From: JAVVEG01 sp041751425
GTDB taxonomy: Bacteria > Pseudomonadota > Gammaproteobacteria > Pseudomonadales > Pseudohongiellaceae
Reading direction: 5' to 3'
Assembly: GCA_041751425.1 (NCBI GenBank)
Contig: JBGSXL010000011.1
Location: forward strand, 275,623-339,622
Length of the DNA stretch: 64,000 bases
Below are positions 26,417 to 35,549 of this stretch, piece by piece. A model generated the notes under the pieces. It ran no database searches, was not told where the DNA came from, and saw only the letters and a list, made by a program, of their open reading frames with translations. Each line of letters starts with the position of its first letter. Position 1 is the stretch's first letter. Both the position numbers and the translations under genes were made by a program.

Positions 26417-27523
26417 TTACAAGCGAATGATAACGGCGGTACGCAGCTTGTTTTGCCCAAACTGTGACATGCGGTGGAAATCCTGACGTGCTATTGGCAA
26501 ATCCTCGCAATCCAATCCTGTTTGTTCTTCCAGAGACGGGTCGGGATCATTCACATACATGCATTCACTGTCGATGGCCGTAACCGTAACCCAGTGCGGC
26601 GCTTTTTTGTGGTCAAGCTGATAACTGCTCACCAATACCAGTACCATAGCGCCTTGTGTAATGTGCTGTTCAATATCCTGTTGCCTGATGTCCTGGTGAT
26701 AAATCTTCACTTTTTCGTCAGCAGCCTGTTCCACAAACTGGTGATGCACCAAAGAAATGATGTGCTTTTTTTCAGCGCTGCGCACTCCTTCCAAAAATAG
26801 CGGCCCGGTCTGATTGATGAAAACTTCAGCCTTGAACCCGCGCCGTTTGGCTGCCAACGCCAGACCAATCGGGTGACAACCACCATGCCCGGATGTCATG
26901 AAAATCGTCGTGGCTTCACGCCAGATGTCCAGCTCCAACTCTTTTGTTGGTTTAAACTTCTTCTTTAAAGCCGCCATCGCCATCATCAGGGATGCGGGGC
27001 CGCACGTAAAACCTGTTGACTGCTGGTACCACGGCACTGTGTATCCGCTTCGACTTTTTGGTTTGTCGCGAATCAGCTTTTGCATACGTAAAGCGTCGCG
27101 GTGGTCTTCGTAATAATCTTCATAAGTGCCAAATGCCACATATCCAGCGTTCTTGTACATCTGGATGGCGGCAACGTTGTCTTGTGCTACTTCCAGGCGC
27201 ATAATCAGACGGCCGCGGTTGGCAGCAGCAGTCTCCAATGCCAGCAATAATTGCTTGCCCAGACCAGTGCCACGTGTCTCGGTCGACACTGCTATCGAGT
27301 ACAAACGCGCAAGTCTTGTAGCGCCATGAAAAAGCACCAGTCCATAACCAACGAGATCGCCGTCGATTTCAGCAACCAGAAACTCGCGATTTTTTGCCTG
27401 AATCCAATGGCGTAACCGACGTCTGCTCAGGCGGTCAGTATCGAAACTGGCATGTTCCAGAGTTCTTAAGGGTTCCAGGTCATCTTCTATCACCGATCTG
27501 ATAACAACGCGTTTGCCACTCAT
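26417..27523 (-). CDS. GNAT acetyltransferase fused to C39-like cysteine peptidase
   Basis: A 368-residue two-domain protein. Residues 1-155 are a RimI-type GNAT fold: RLYSIAVSTETRGTGLGKQL is the acetyl-CoA loop and NVAAIQMYKNAGY the end of the fold. Residues 165-368 are a papain-like C39 domain with Cys in TGFTCGPASLMM, His in APHWVTVTAID and a following VNDPD. It may acetylate an amine and trim a peptide. The ATG shares bases with the upstream stop (ATGA overlap), which fixes the start and couples it to the DUF2817 gene; an upstream in-frame start would overlap that gene by 70 bases. Confidence 0.85.
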   Translation of the reverse strand: MSGKRVVIRSVIEDDLEPLRTLEHASFDTDRLSRRRLRHWIQAKNREFLVAEIDGDLVGYGLVLFHGATRLARLYSIAVSTETRGTGLGKQLLLALETAAANRGRLIMRLEVAQDNVAAIQMYKNAGYVAFGTYEDYYEDHRDALRMQKLIRDKPKSRSGYTVPWYQQSTGFTCGPASLMMAMAALKKKFKPTKELELDIWREATTIFMTSGHGGCHPIGLALAAKRRGFKAEVFINQTGPLFLEGVRSAEKKHIISLVHHQFVEQAADEKVKIYHQDIRQQDIEQHITQGAMVLVLVSSYQLDHKKAPHWVTVTAIDSECMYVNDPDPSLEEQTGLDCEDLPIARQDFHRMSQFGQNKLRTAVIIRL

Positions 27524-28662
27524 GCACCGAACCCCGTAAGCGTCTGATCTACCACCTGCCTGGCACGTTGCAATACGCTGTGACGCCACCAGGGGTCAGC
27601 GGGGCAGAAATGTTCCAGGAGGCGCTGTCTGTGAGCATCCCAAAGTTCATCATCCATGCCGGATGGTGTTTGTTTCGTCCAGAACTGATGATCTTCAATC
27701 AGATCATTGAACAAGGCATCGGTAGAATAGGTGCCGAATTCCAGGGTCAGGTAACAACTGTTGTCATTCATGATGGCATGCCATGCATAGTCCGCCAGGC
27801 CGGTCTTGGGAACGGAAGATGACGTGCCCAGAGCTGGTTCTGTGATTCCGGCTCCAAAGAGGCGTTTAGCTTGAATTGCCCCCGCGGAACCTGGTGGATG
27901 ATCGCAAATCAATTCGCCATAACCCCAGGGGCCCAGACCGCTATGCAGGTCGAGTACAACCAGATCTCGTTGTGCCAATGTATAGCGCTGAAAAAGATCC
28001 AGGGTAACCTTGTGGCCATGATTCGGCGCAGTGCCACCATAGAACGGCCCGGTGGGATCAATATACTGGCCACCACTCAATGCGATTTCATAGTCACGGC
28101 GGCCCAGTTTCTGGGCAAGTTCTGCCAACGCTCTATTACGCTTGTCCGTATTCATCTCGATTAATAACGGTCTGACTTTTTCATAGTTCGGGTTAGCGGG
28201 CAACGGTCTGGCAAAATCAACGAAGTGGCGGTTCAGATCAATGCCATTCTCATCACACCGCCGGTACCACGCGAAACCCCAGGGTGTCATCGCATGTACA
28301 AAAAGAAAAGCTGTTGATTCCAGCGTGGCGTGTTCGGGCAATTGCATGATGTGTGATAACAACATGTGTTGTATGGCGCTGCCTGCATAACCTTCAATGC
28401 CATGCGTGCCGCTCAGTAAAACGACAACCTGAGTCGCGTTCGGGTTTCCCAGCCAGAAGCTGTCTGTGGCCAATGGGCGTTTATCCGGGCTGCTCAGAGG
28501 GTGCGGATAAATATGCTGTTGATAGTATTCAGCTGCCAGATGATCATGCTGTGCCTTATGACAAACCGCGTTCACCAGATTGAGCCATGCATCACGCGCC
28601 ATCGCGTAAGTACTGGAGAAGTGCGGTTGGCATTCTTCAACATTAAGCCAGACTGACATCAC
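27520..28662 (-). CDS. DUF2817 (M14-like zinc carboxypeptidase) protein
   Basis: A 380-residue protein of the DUF2817 family, related to M14 metallocarboxypeptidases. The zinc motif appears as GTHGIEGYAGSAIQ (HXXE), followed by NGIDLNRHFVDF with the conserved Asn-Arg pair for substrate carboxylate binding, and a later VVLDLHSGLGPWG His. It is cytoplasmic: no signal peptide. It overlaps the GNAT/C39 gene by four bases and is divergent from the oxidoreductase-S9 fusion. It probably removes an amino acid from a peptide or modified product; substrate unknown. Confidence 0.85.
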   Translation of the reverse strand: MMSVWLNVEECQPHFSSTYAMARDAWLNLVNAVCHKAQHDHLAAEYYQQHIYPHPLSSPDKRPLATDSFWLGNPNATQVVVLLSGTHGIEGYAGSAIQHMLLSHIMQLPEHATLESTAFLFVHAMTPWGFAWYRRCDENGIDLNRHFVDFARPLPANPNYEKVRPLLIEMNTDKRNRALAELAQKLGRRDYEIALSGGQYIDPTGPFYGGTAPNHGHKVTLDLFQRYTLAQRDLVVLDLHSGLGPWGYGELICDHPPGSAGAIQAKRLFGAGITEPALGTSSSVPKTGLADYAWHAIMNDNSCYLTLEFGTYSTDALFNDLIEDHQFWTKQTPSGMDDELWDAHRQRLLEHFCPADPWWRHSVLQRARQVVDQTLTGFGA

Positions 28663-28761
28663 TCACTCTCCTATTGCGGGTTCAGCAAAACAACAGCGAT
28701 CTCAGCGCTTCTCTATATCCAGCGTGACGCCGATCTTGCTGTCCTCTCATGTCTGCAACTG

Positions 28762-28806
28762 TGAGTATGCCATAGATTCCTCCCGTGCGAATCTGTGGCA
28801 TACTCA
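28762..28806. promoter_or_regulatory. 18-bp inverted repeat in divergent intergenic region
   Basis: Bases 28762-28779 pair with 28789-28806 (17 of 18 pairs perfect, the other a G-U wobble on the plus strand), with a 9-base loop CTCCCGTGC. It ends 35 bases before the ATG at 28842. As RNA it would make a strong leader hairpin; as DNA it could be an operator between two divergent genes. No T-run follows. Confidence 0.5.
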
Positions 28807-28841
28807 TTTGTCGCTGCAACCCCAACACAACGGAATCTCTG

Positions 28842-31800
28842 ATGAAACACCTGGTTCTCCTGGGCGGTGGACATGCCCACCTTTTTGTACTGGAACTTCT
28901 GGCAAAGCAGAAACCTGATGAATTACAGGTGACGCTGGTGAGCCCCTCACGCTGGCATTATTACTCCGGCATGCTACCCGGTTGGATGGCGACTCACTAT
29001 TCTCTGGATGCATGCAGAATTGATCTGCTGCCACTCGCACATGCTGCCGGCGTTGAATTGCTGGAGACATTCGCGTGCAATCTGGATGCGAACTCACAAA
29101 CCGTGACTCTGCAAAGTGGGCAGACTTTGCACTTCGATCTGTTGTCGCTGGACACGGGAAGCGAAACTGTTGCTGCAGCATTGAGTGGCCTCGGTGACAA
29201 ATTGGTGACTATTAAACCGCTTGCTACTTTTATCCAGCAATGGACGCGAATCAAAAAGGCGGCCACGAATAAACCTGATTTCCATCTGCTTGTAGTTGGC
29301 GGTGGTGCCGGCGGCGTCGAACTGGCATTCGCCGCGCGTCAGACATTAACGCAACAATCTGAAAGCAGACACAGCAATGACAAACCAAGAGTCAGTCTGA
29401 TTGCAGGAACAGCAGGATTACTGCCCGGTTACACAGAAAAAGTGCGCCAGCGCGTATCGCAAACGATGACGCATCTTGATATCGCGATTGTGACGCAGGA
29501 TGCCAGTGGTATCGAAGTCGGTGTGCTGCTGGCTGATGGTATGCGCCTGCAGGCTGATGCAGTGATTGCCGCAACCGGCGCTTCAGCACCAGACTGGTTG
29601 CATGAATCAGGATTGCAATTGGATGACGATGGATTTGTGCAAGTTGATGCCTGTCATCGCAGCATCTCTCATGCCAATATTTTTGCAGCAGGAGATGTCT
29701 GCTCTCGCGAAGATAGTGACCTGCCAGTGAACGGTTTGCAACGCTCCGGTGTGCATGCGGTGCGCGCGGGTCCCGTGTTAGCGGATAATCTGTTGGCGGC
29801 TTTACAGGAAAGTAGCCTGCGCCCGTACAAGCCTCGCAGCAATGTGTTGTATCTGCTTTCCTGTGGTAATAAGTCTGCCATATCAGCGTGGGGTAAATGG
29901 AGCGCGCAGGGCGCATGGGTGTGGCGCTGGAAAGACTATATTGATCGCGCTTTCATTCGCCGCTTTACGGTAGCGCCACAGTACGGGCACTGGCCATCAT
30001 CACTTACTGCAGAGAAAGTCTTCCAGGCCAGTGAAAGTATCAGCTATTTACGAACGTGCGCGCATGGAATTTTCTTCCTCCTTTCATTGCCCGGCGAGAA
30101 TAATTGTCTTGCTTTGATGCATCGCTCTGTTGCCGGAAAAATTACACGAGTATCGCCAACGGGTATAAACGTGCGTTCTCGTTTGCAGGAGTATGGCGGT
30201 TTGCCATATACATTTACCGATGACACCGTTTTCTATTGCAATTTCCGTGATCAACGCATCATGCGACAGGCATTTGATCAGTTAACGGGGAGTGTTGGGG
30301 ACTGTGTTCTGTTTGGCCCACCGGAATCGGTGAAAGCAGACCTTTTACGTTATGCGGATTTTATCGTGGACAATAATCGCAATCGCCTGATCTGTGTACG
30401 CGAAGATCATCGCGGCGATGACAAGGAACCTGTCAACGCGCTGGTAGCGATTGACATGCAAACCGGTGGCGAGGGTGAAATACTTTTCGCAGGAACCGAT
30501 TTCGTTGCTTCACCGGCATTGTCAACCGATGGCAGGCTTCTGGCTTTCCAGACCTGGTCCCATCCCAATATGCCCTGGGACATCACGCAGATTCGCATCG
30601 CAGAGTTGAACGCGACAGGATGTATTGTCAGTATGCGCCAGGTCGCACAGGACCAGGTCGCACAGGAAGGGGAGGTAGCGATGGTGCAGCCTGCATTCAA
30701 TGCGAACGGTGATCTGTATTTCATCGCTGACTGGTCGGACTGGTGGAATCTCTATCGTGTTGAGGCCAAAGAATTAGCCGGTGATTGCAAGGCAGTAGAA
30801 GTGTTGCCAATGGCAGCTGAGTTTTGTGGCGCTCAGTGGCAACTGGGCATGCGCAACTACGATTTTCTGGATGACGATAATCTCGTTGTCTCTATCAACC
30901 GCGATTGTTTCTGGGAGTTGGCCAGTATCAAAACCAGCACACGCGAATTGAAAATTCTGGAGTCCGGGTTAGGTTTACTGGAAAACCTTAATTGCCGGAA
31001 CGGCAAAGTATATTACACAGCCGCCTCAGCCACGGAAGTGGCGTCATTGCGTGAGAGAAGCATCGAAAGCAATGAAGAGCACAGACTTTTCACTTGCAGC
31101 AGATCTGATGGGTTGGATGTGCGCGACATTTCTGTGCCGGAACATATCACTTACCCTACCACCGACAGTGAAGTTGCACACGGCATGTATTATGCGCCTT
31201 TGAATGCTGCCTGCGTGGCTCCCTCCGATACATTGCCTCCGTTACTGGTGCTGGTACACGGTGGGCCAACAGGAAATGCCCGTGTTGCGTTCAATCCGGC
31301 AGTGCAGTTCTGGACATCGCGCGGATTTGCCGTTCTGGATATAAACCACCGGGGCAGTACTGGCTATGGGCGTAAATTTCGGCACCGACTGTATGGCGAT
31401 TGGGGGGTGGTGGATGTTGCCGATGTGGATAGTGCCGTGTGTTATTTGATTGCCAGTGAAAAAGTGGATGCTGACAAGATTGCCATTCGCGGGGGCAGTG
31501 CAGGTGGCTACGTGGTACTGGCCACCCTGGCAAAAAGTGAACTGTTTAGTGCGGGGGTGAGTTACTACGGTGTCTGCGATCTGGAAATGCTGGCCAAAGA
31601 TACACACAAGTTCGAATCGCGCTATCTGGATCAATTGATAGGGCCATACCCGGCAGCTCGACAGGTATATCTGGACAGATCGCCGTTGTATCAGATTGAT
31701 GGCATCAAGGCCGCGGTATTGTTGCTGCAGGGGCAGGAGGACAAGGTGGTGCCACCGAATCAGGCAGAAGCTATTTACGAGAAGCTGCGTCAGAGAAACC

Positions 31801-31913
31801 CGGCAACGCGCTATCTGAGTTTTGCTGATGAAGGACACGGATTCCGCAAACCGCAGAATCAGATCGCTGCTCTGGATACGGAACTGGCGTTCTATCAGGC
31901 GAATCTGTTGTAA
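28842..31913 (+). CDS. Fusion: SelD-type FAD/NAD oxidoreductase + S9 peptidase
   Basis: A 1023-residue chain of two normally separate proteins. Residues 1-375 are a pyridine nucleotide-disulfide-type oxidoreductase of the kind fused to selenophosphate synthetase: FAD motif LLGGGHAHLF (6-15), SPSRWHYYSGMLPGWM, NAD motif VVGGGAGGVE (151-160), FAAGDVC, and the terminal WVWRWKDYIDRAFIRRF. From about 377 (APQYGHWPSSLTAEKV) it continues as a prolyl-oligopeptidase-family protein: beta-propeller (SRLQEYGG near 447), then a hydrolase domain with Ser886 in GGSAGG, Asp967 and His999. The frame is open throughout. ATG chosen at MKHLVLLGGG; an upstream in-frame ATG adds an unlikely leader. Confidence 0.85.
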   Translation: MKHLVLLGGGHAHLFVLELLAKQKPDELQVTLVSPSRWHYYSGMLPGWMATHYSLDACRIDLLPLAHAAGVELLETFACNLDANSQTVTLQSGQTLHFDLLSLDTGSETVAAALSGLGDKLVTIKPLATFIQQWTRIKKAATNKPDFHLLVVGGGAGGVELAFAARQTLTQQSESRHSNDKPRVSLIAGTAGLLPGYTEKVRQRVSQTMTHLDIAIVTQDASGIEVGVLLADGMRLQADAVIAATGASAPDWLHESGLQLDDDGFVQVDACHRSISHANIFAAGDVCSREDSDLPVNGLQRSGVHAVRAGPVLADNLLAALQESSLRPYKPRSNVLYLLSCGNKSAISAWGKWSAQGAWVWRWKDYIDRAFIRRFTVAPQYGHWPSSLTAEKVFQASESISYLRTCAHGIFFLLSLPGENNCLALMHRSVAGKITRVSPTGINVRSRLQEYGGLPYTFTDDTVFYCNFRDQRIMRQAFDQLTGSVGDCVLFGPPESVKADLLRYADFIVDNNRNRLICVREDHRGDDKEPVNALVAIDMQTGGEGEILFAGTDFVASPALSTDGRLLAFQTWSHPNMPWDITQIRIAELNATGCIVSMRQVAQDQVAQEGEVAMVQPAFNANGDLYFIADWSDWWNLYRVEAKELAGDCKAVEVLPMAAEFCGAQWQLGMRNYDFLDDDNLVVSINRDCFWELASIKTSTRELKILESGLGLLENLNCRNGKVYYTAASATEVASLRERSIESNEEHRLFTCSRSDGLDVRDISVPEHITYPTTDSEVAHGMYYAPLNAACVAPSDTLPPLLVLVHGGPTGNARVAFNPAVQFWTSRGFAVLDINHRGSTGYGRKFRHRLYGDWGVVDVADVDSAVCYLIASEKVDADKIAIRGGSAGGYVVLATLAKSELFSAGVSYYGVCDLEMLAKDTHKFESRYLDQLIGPYPAARQVYLDRSPLYQIDGIKAAVLLLQGQEDKVVPPNQAEAIYEKLRQRNPATRYLSFADEGHGFRKPQNQIAALDTELAFYQANLL
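30639..30668 (+). repeat. 15-bp tandem duplication within the fusion gene
   Basis: Two adjacent copies of a 15-bp unit (CAGGTCGCACAGGA plus one base) give the peptide repeat QVAQDQVAQE in the propeller part. In-frame, so it looks like a recent slippage event tolerated in a loop. Confidence 0.6.
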
Positions 31914-32003
31914 TTACTGCCGCGGTAGTCATTGCCATGCCAGCGTGATAAGCGCATGCTTATGGAATGTGGATTTGCCTTGTCATTGATGGAGGAACTT
32001 AAA

Positions 32004-32531
32004 ATGAATAACCGTTTAGGTAATGGAAATGTAGATGTAGATAGCTCAATACAAAAGCTGTTGTGTGTAATAGCACTGCCATTTTTGCTGGTCGCATGCG
32101 GGAGCGAAGAAGTAGAAGAGACACGTTTACCTATCAGTCTCAACGAAGTGATGGTCGCTCTGGTCAATCAGGCCGCTGATCCTCTCTGGACTGCCACCTG
32201 GAACAATCCACAGACTGAAAGAGATTGGCGTGAGCTTGAGCGTCTTGCTTACCAGGTGCAACTAGGTGGCGCAATGCTGAAAATACCCGGTACCGGTCCG
32301 TTGGATGACGCCTGGACTGATCACCCGCAATGGCAGGAATATGCGGAACAAATGAGTCAGGACGGTGCTGCTGCCGTGAGATCTGTGCGCAGCCGCGACC
32401 TGACATTGATGGGTAATGTTGGCGCTGGGCTGGTCGAAACCTGTGAAGCCTGCCACCGTACGTTCAAGCCGGATCTGCCAACCATGGACATGTTCGGTGA
32501 GTTGTCACCCCTGCCATCGGTTTCTTTATAG
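32004..32531 (+). CDS. Cytochrome c-like lipoprotein (CXXCH near C-terminus)
   Basis: A 175-residue predicted lipoprotein with lipobox LVAC in LLCVIALPFLLVACGSEE. The helical mature region ends with VETCEACHRTFKPDLP, a single covalent heme site near the C-terminus, as in class II (c'-type) cytochromes. It probably binds one heme in the periplasm; the partner is unknown. The start is set by GGAGG eight bases before the ATG; the longer frame has no support. It follows the fusion gene by 90 bases and converges with the alkyl sulfatase. Confidence 0.72.
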   Translation: MNNRLGNGNVDVDSSIQKLLCVIALPFLLVACGSEEVEETRLPISLNEVMVALVNQAADPLWTATWNNPQTERDWRELERLAYQVQLGGAMLKIPGTGPLDDAWTDHPQWQEYAEQMSQDGAAAVRSVRSRDLTLMGNVGAGLVETCEACHRTFKPDLPTMDMFGELSPLPSVSL

Positions 32532-32543
32532 AAACAAATAAAC

Positions 32544-34553
32544 TTAACGAGGTTCCACAACCGGAAAATTGGCTTGTGGTTCCTCGATCAGTTGCAGAAA
32601 TTCGATAAATCTGGCGGCTGCCCCCTGAATCTGAATTGCGCCGCTGGCAATCTCAGCAGGAAAATTGCTGGCGCCAGTCAGCGTGCTGTTCAATGTAGCG
32701 CGCGTCAGCACTATCGTCGCGTCAGCGTTCGCCGCCTGCACTTCCGGAAGCCATGTTAACGCGGCGTTCTTCAGAGTGACCCGGTAATTTTCAAGCGTAT
32801 CGGTAAAGCGCCAGTTCAACACAATATGTTTACCGTCCGCTGCGGGGCCATTAATGCGCACACTGATCAGATCGAAAAACATTCCCGTTTCCAGTGCCTG
32901 CAATAAATCGGCCCGCATAGCCGGAGCAGTACCAGAAGAGGGTGGTCCGTTGCGCAACTCCTGCGCTCCCAGTAAGTAAGCGCCGCGCCAGGTGCCTGCT
33001 TCTGCTTGATAACCAAGTTGCTCCAATGCGTCCGCGCCCAACTCTCTGGCGGCCTGATACTCCGGATACGCGTAAACCGCCTCGCGCATCACGGAGGCTA
33101 CCCAGCGATACTGGCCTGCTGAAAAATCATCTCTCGCTCTGGCAACAACCTGCTCCACACCGCCCATGTACTCGATAGTTTTGCGGGCATGTTCGCGTGG
33201 TGGCAGAGGATTCAAGTTAGCTGGGTTTGCATCATACCAACCCATGTAACGCTGATAAATGGCGCGTGAATTATGTCGCAGCGTGCCATAGTAGCCACGT
33301 GCTGCCCATTCCTGGTCCAGCGTGGAGGGCATCTGCAACGTTTCAGCGATATCGCCGGGCAGATAGCCCAGATTCAGCAATCGCACCGACTGGTCGTGTA
33401 TGAATTTGTACATGTCTCTTTGTACTTCAAGAAAGTGCCTTGTATCTTCTTTTGTCCAAACGGGCCAGTGATGCTGGGCAATCAGGATGTCTGTGCGCTC
33501 GCCGAAGCGCTCCAGCACCTCATCGATACGCCGCGACCACAAGGCCGCATCTCGCACGGAGGCACCACGGATGGTGTAGACATTGTGCATTTGTTGCGAA
33601 GTAACTTCAGCTGTGTTCAAAACGCCAAACTGCGGCAGAAAGAACATGAATTCGGAGTCTGCCTCAGTGCCGTTGGCCATGTGGAACTCAATCTCGACGC
33701 CGTCAACCATCAGTGTAGCGTTGCTGGAAACGATCTCGGTAGGAGGAATGAGTGAAACCGGGGCACGAGGCAAACCCTTACCCAGACCGGAATCAACATG
33801 CGCCAGCGCACCGCGGGGGAGCAGGGTGCCGAACTGGTAGTTGGCGCGTCGGGCCATGGCATTGCCGGCGATGACATTCTCGGCAATGGCATGGGCCATG
33901 AAACCTTCCGGTGCAATGATACGAACGCGATCTGCGGCAATATCTGCATCACTGACAACGCCACGCACACCACCAAAGTGATCGGTGTGCGTGTGTGAAT
34001 ACAGCACAGCCACTACGGGTTTGGCAGCGCCACCAGCACGATGAGTGCGATACAGTGTCAGCGCAGCATTACTCGTCAATGGGCTGTACAGTGGGTCGAT
34101 AATGATCAGGCCGGTATCCCCTTCAATGATGGTCATGTTGCCCAGGTCCATCCCACGGATCTGGTATATGCCCTCTACAACTTCGAACAGGCCATGAATA
34201 TTGTTAAGCTGCGCCTGACGCCATAAGCTGGGGTTCACAGAAGGGGGCGCGTCACTTTCATTAATGAACGCGAATGGTTCAAGACTCCATGCTGTGTTTC
34301 CCTGCGCGTCCAATACGGTGCCATTGGGCAGAGCAGCTATGAACCCACGTCTGGCATCATCGTAGGAACGACGATCGTGAAAAGGCAAGGAAGTCAGCAC
34401 GGCCTGTTGCGCCTGTATAGTAGCTGGCTCTGCGGGTTTAGGGTTGGCAGCCAATTGCGAGCTTGCCATTAAAATGAAAAAGGACACCCAGAAAAATTGC
34501 AAAGAAGGAAGACGAAAACAGGTAGGTGAAAAATATTTCTGATTAGAGTTCAT
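32544..34553 (-). CDS. SdsA/BDS1-type alkyl sulfatase (metallo-beta-lactamase fold)
   Basis: A 669-residue exported enzyme with a signal peptide (SLQFFWVSFFILMASSQLAA). The metallo-beta-lactamase motif is YSHTHTDHFGGVRGV; further metal and substrate blocks are TEADSEFMFFLPQFGVLNTAEV and DILIAQHHWPVW. The C-terminal half has the alkylsulfatase dimerisation and sterol-carrier-like domains (GADALEQLGYQAEAGTWRGA). It hydrolyses primary alkyl sulfates such as detergents to the alcohol and sulfate in the periplasm. Length agrees with the family. Confidence 0.92.
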   Translation of the reverse strand: MNSNQKYFSPTCFRLPSLQFFWVSFFILMASSQLAANPKPAEPATIQAQQAVLTSLPFHDRRSYDDARRGFIAALPNGTVLDAQGNTAWSLEPFAFINESDAPPSVNPSLWRQAQLNNIHGLFEVVEGIYQIRGMDLGNMTIIEGDTGLIIIDPLYSPLTSNAALTLYRTHRAGGAAKPVVAVLYSHTHTDHFGGVRGVVSDADIAADRVRIIAPEGFMAHAIAENVIAGNAMARRANYQFGTLLPRGALAHVDSGLGKGLPRAPVSLIPPTEIVSSNATLMVDGVEIEFHMANGTEADSEFMFFLPQFGVLNTAEVTSQQMHNVYTIRGASVRDAALWSRRIDEVLERFGERTDILIAQHHWPVWTKEDTRHFLEVQRDMYKFIHDQSVRLLNLGYLPGDIAETLQMPSTLDQEWAARGYYGTLRHNSRAIYQRYMGWYDANPANLNPLPPREHARKTIEYMGGVEQVVARARDDFSAGQYRWVASVMREAVYAYPEYQAARELGADALEQLGYQAEAGTWRGAYLLGAQELRNGPPSSGTAPAMRADLLQALETGMFFDLISVRINGPAADGKHIVLNWRFTDTLENYRVTLKNAALTWLPEVQAANADATIVLTRATLNSTLTGASNFPAEIASGAIQIQGAAARFIEFLQLIEEPQANFPVVEPR

Positions 34554-34597
34554 AACAAATACTCGTTTCGATTATTTTTATTTAATTCAAAAGTTAT

Positions 34598-35494
34598 TTA
34601 ACGCTGTTTGAACAAATCCTGCATGGCATCATTGATTGCTGCATGGTGCCATCTGAATCCTGCTTCCTGCAATCGAACGGGCAATACTTTCGTGCTGCTC
34701 AACATCAACTCTGCGCGCTTTCCCAACAGTAATTGCAATGCCCAGCGTGGTGGCGTCAGCCAGACGGGGCGCTGCAGCGTATCACCGAACGCACGTGCGA
34801 ATTCACTATAACGAACGGGGTTGGGTGCAGTCAGGTTAAACGGTCCGTGCGCAGCAGGGTGCTCCAGTAAGTGACAGACTGCATCTACCCAATCCTGCAG
34901 ATGAATCCAGCTGTACCAGAACTGACCGTTTGCCAGAGAGCCACCCAGCCCGGCCTTGAATAAGGGTAGTAAAGGTTTCATTAAACCGCCCTTGCCCAAC
35001 ACCAGACCAGTACGCAACTGCACCGTGCGTATGCCGTGTTCACCTGCGGGTAAGCTCGCCTGTTCCCAGGCAGCCACCATTGACGCAGCCCAATCTGAGC
35101 CGTTTGCATCCTGCTCTGTGAGCGCTTTCTCACCGCAGTTTCCGTAGAAGCCGATTGCCGAGCCGGATAGAAAAACACGTGGTGGGTACTTCTGCTCCAA
35201 CATCCATCGTACCAGTTCGCCGGTGAAGTCGACTCTGCTTTTCCACAAGATCTGCTGTCTGGCTTTAGTCCACGGCATGCTGAACAGGTTCGCACCCGTG
35301 AGATTGACCACGGCGTCTACGTGATGACGAATCTCCTGCAGTGACCCCACCCATTCAGCCGGCGTAGCAGCATGCCGATTCGCTTGTTTTTCCGGATGGC
35401 GGCTGAGAATCAACAGCGTATGATTCTGCAGAAAAAGCTGTGCCGCCAGCGCCTGACCCAGAAAGCCGCTACCACCTGCTATTAGCACTCGCAT
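34598..35494 (-). CDS. TIGR01777 family NAD-dependent epimerase-like protein
   Basis: A 298-residue short-chain-dehydrogenase-fold protein of the YfcH/SulA-like TIGR01777 family. MRVLIAGGSGFLGQALAAQL is the Rossmann nucleotide-binding start, then DAVVNLTGANLFSMPWT and FLSGSAIGFYGNCGEKALTE. The C-terminal part, LLLGKRAELMLSSTKVLPVR, is the family-specific region. Function is not established. A hypothetical TPR lipoprotein gene lies upstream on the same strand. Confidence 0.9.
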   Translation of the reverse strand: MRVLIAGGSGFLGQALAAQLFLQNHTLLILSRHPEKQANRHAATPAEWVGSLQEIRHHVDAVVNLTGANLFSMPWTKARQQILWKSRVDFTGELVRWMLEQKYPPRVFLSGSAIGFYGNCGEKALTEQDANGSDWAASMVAAWEQASLPAGEHGIRTVQLRTGLVLGKGGLMKPLLPLFKAGLGGSLANGQFWYSWIHLQDWVDAVCHLLEHPAAHGPFNLTAPNPVRYSEFARAFGDTLQRPVWLTPPRWALQLLLGKRAELMLSSTKVLPVRLQEAGFRWHHAAINDAMQDLFKQR

Positions 35495-35549
35495 ATAAAA
35501 ACCTTTGTGTCAGAACTCGCAAGTCATAATACCGCGCAGGCAGGCTGCT

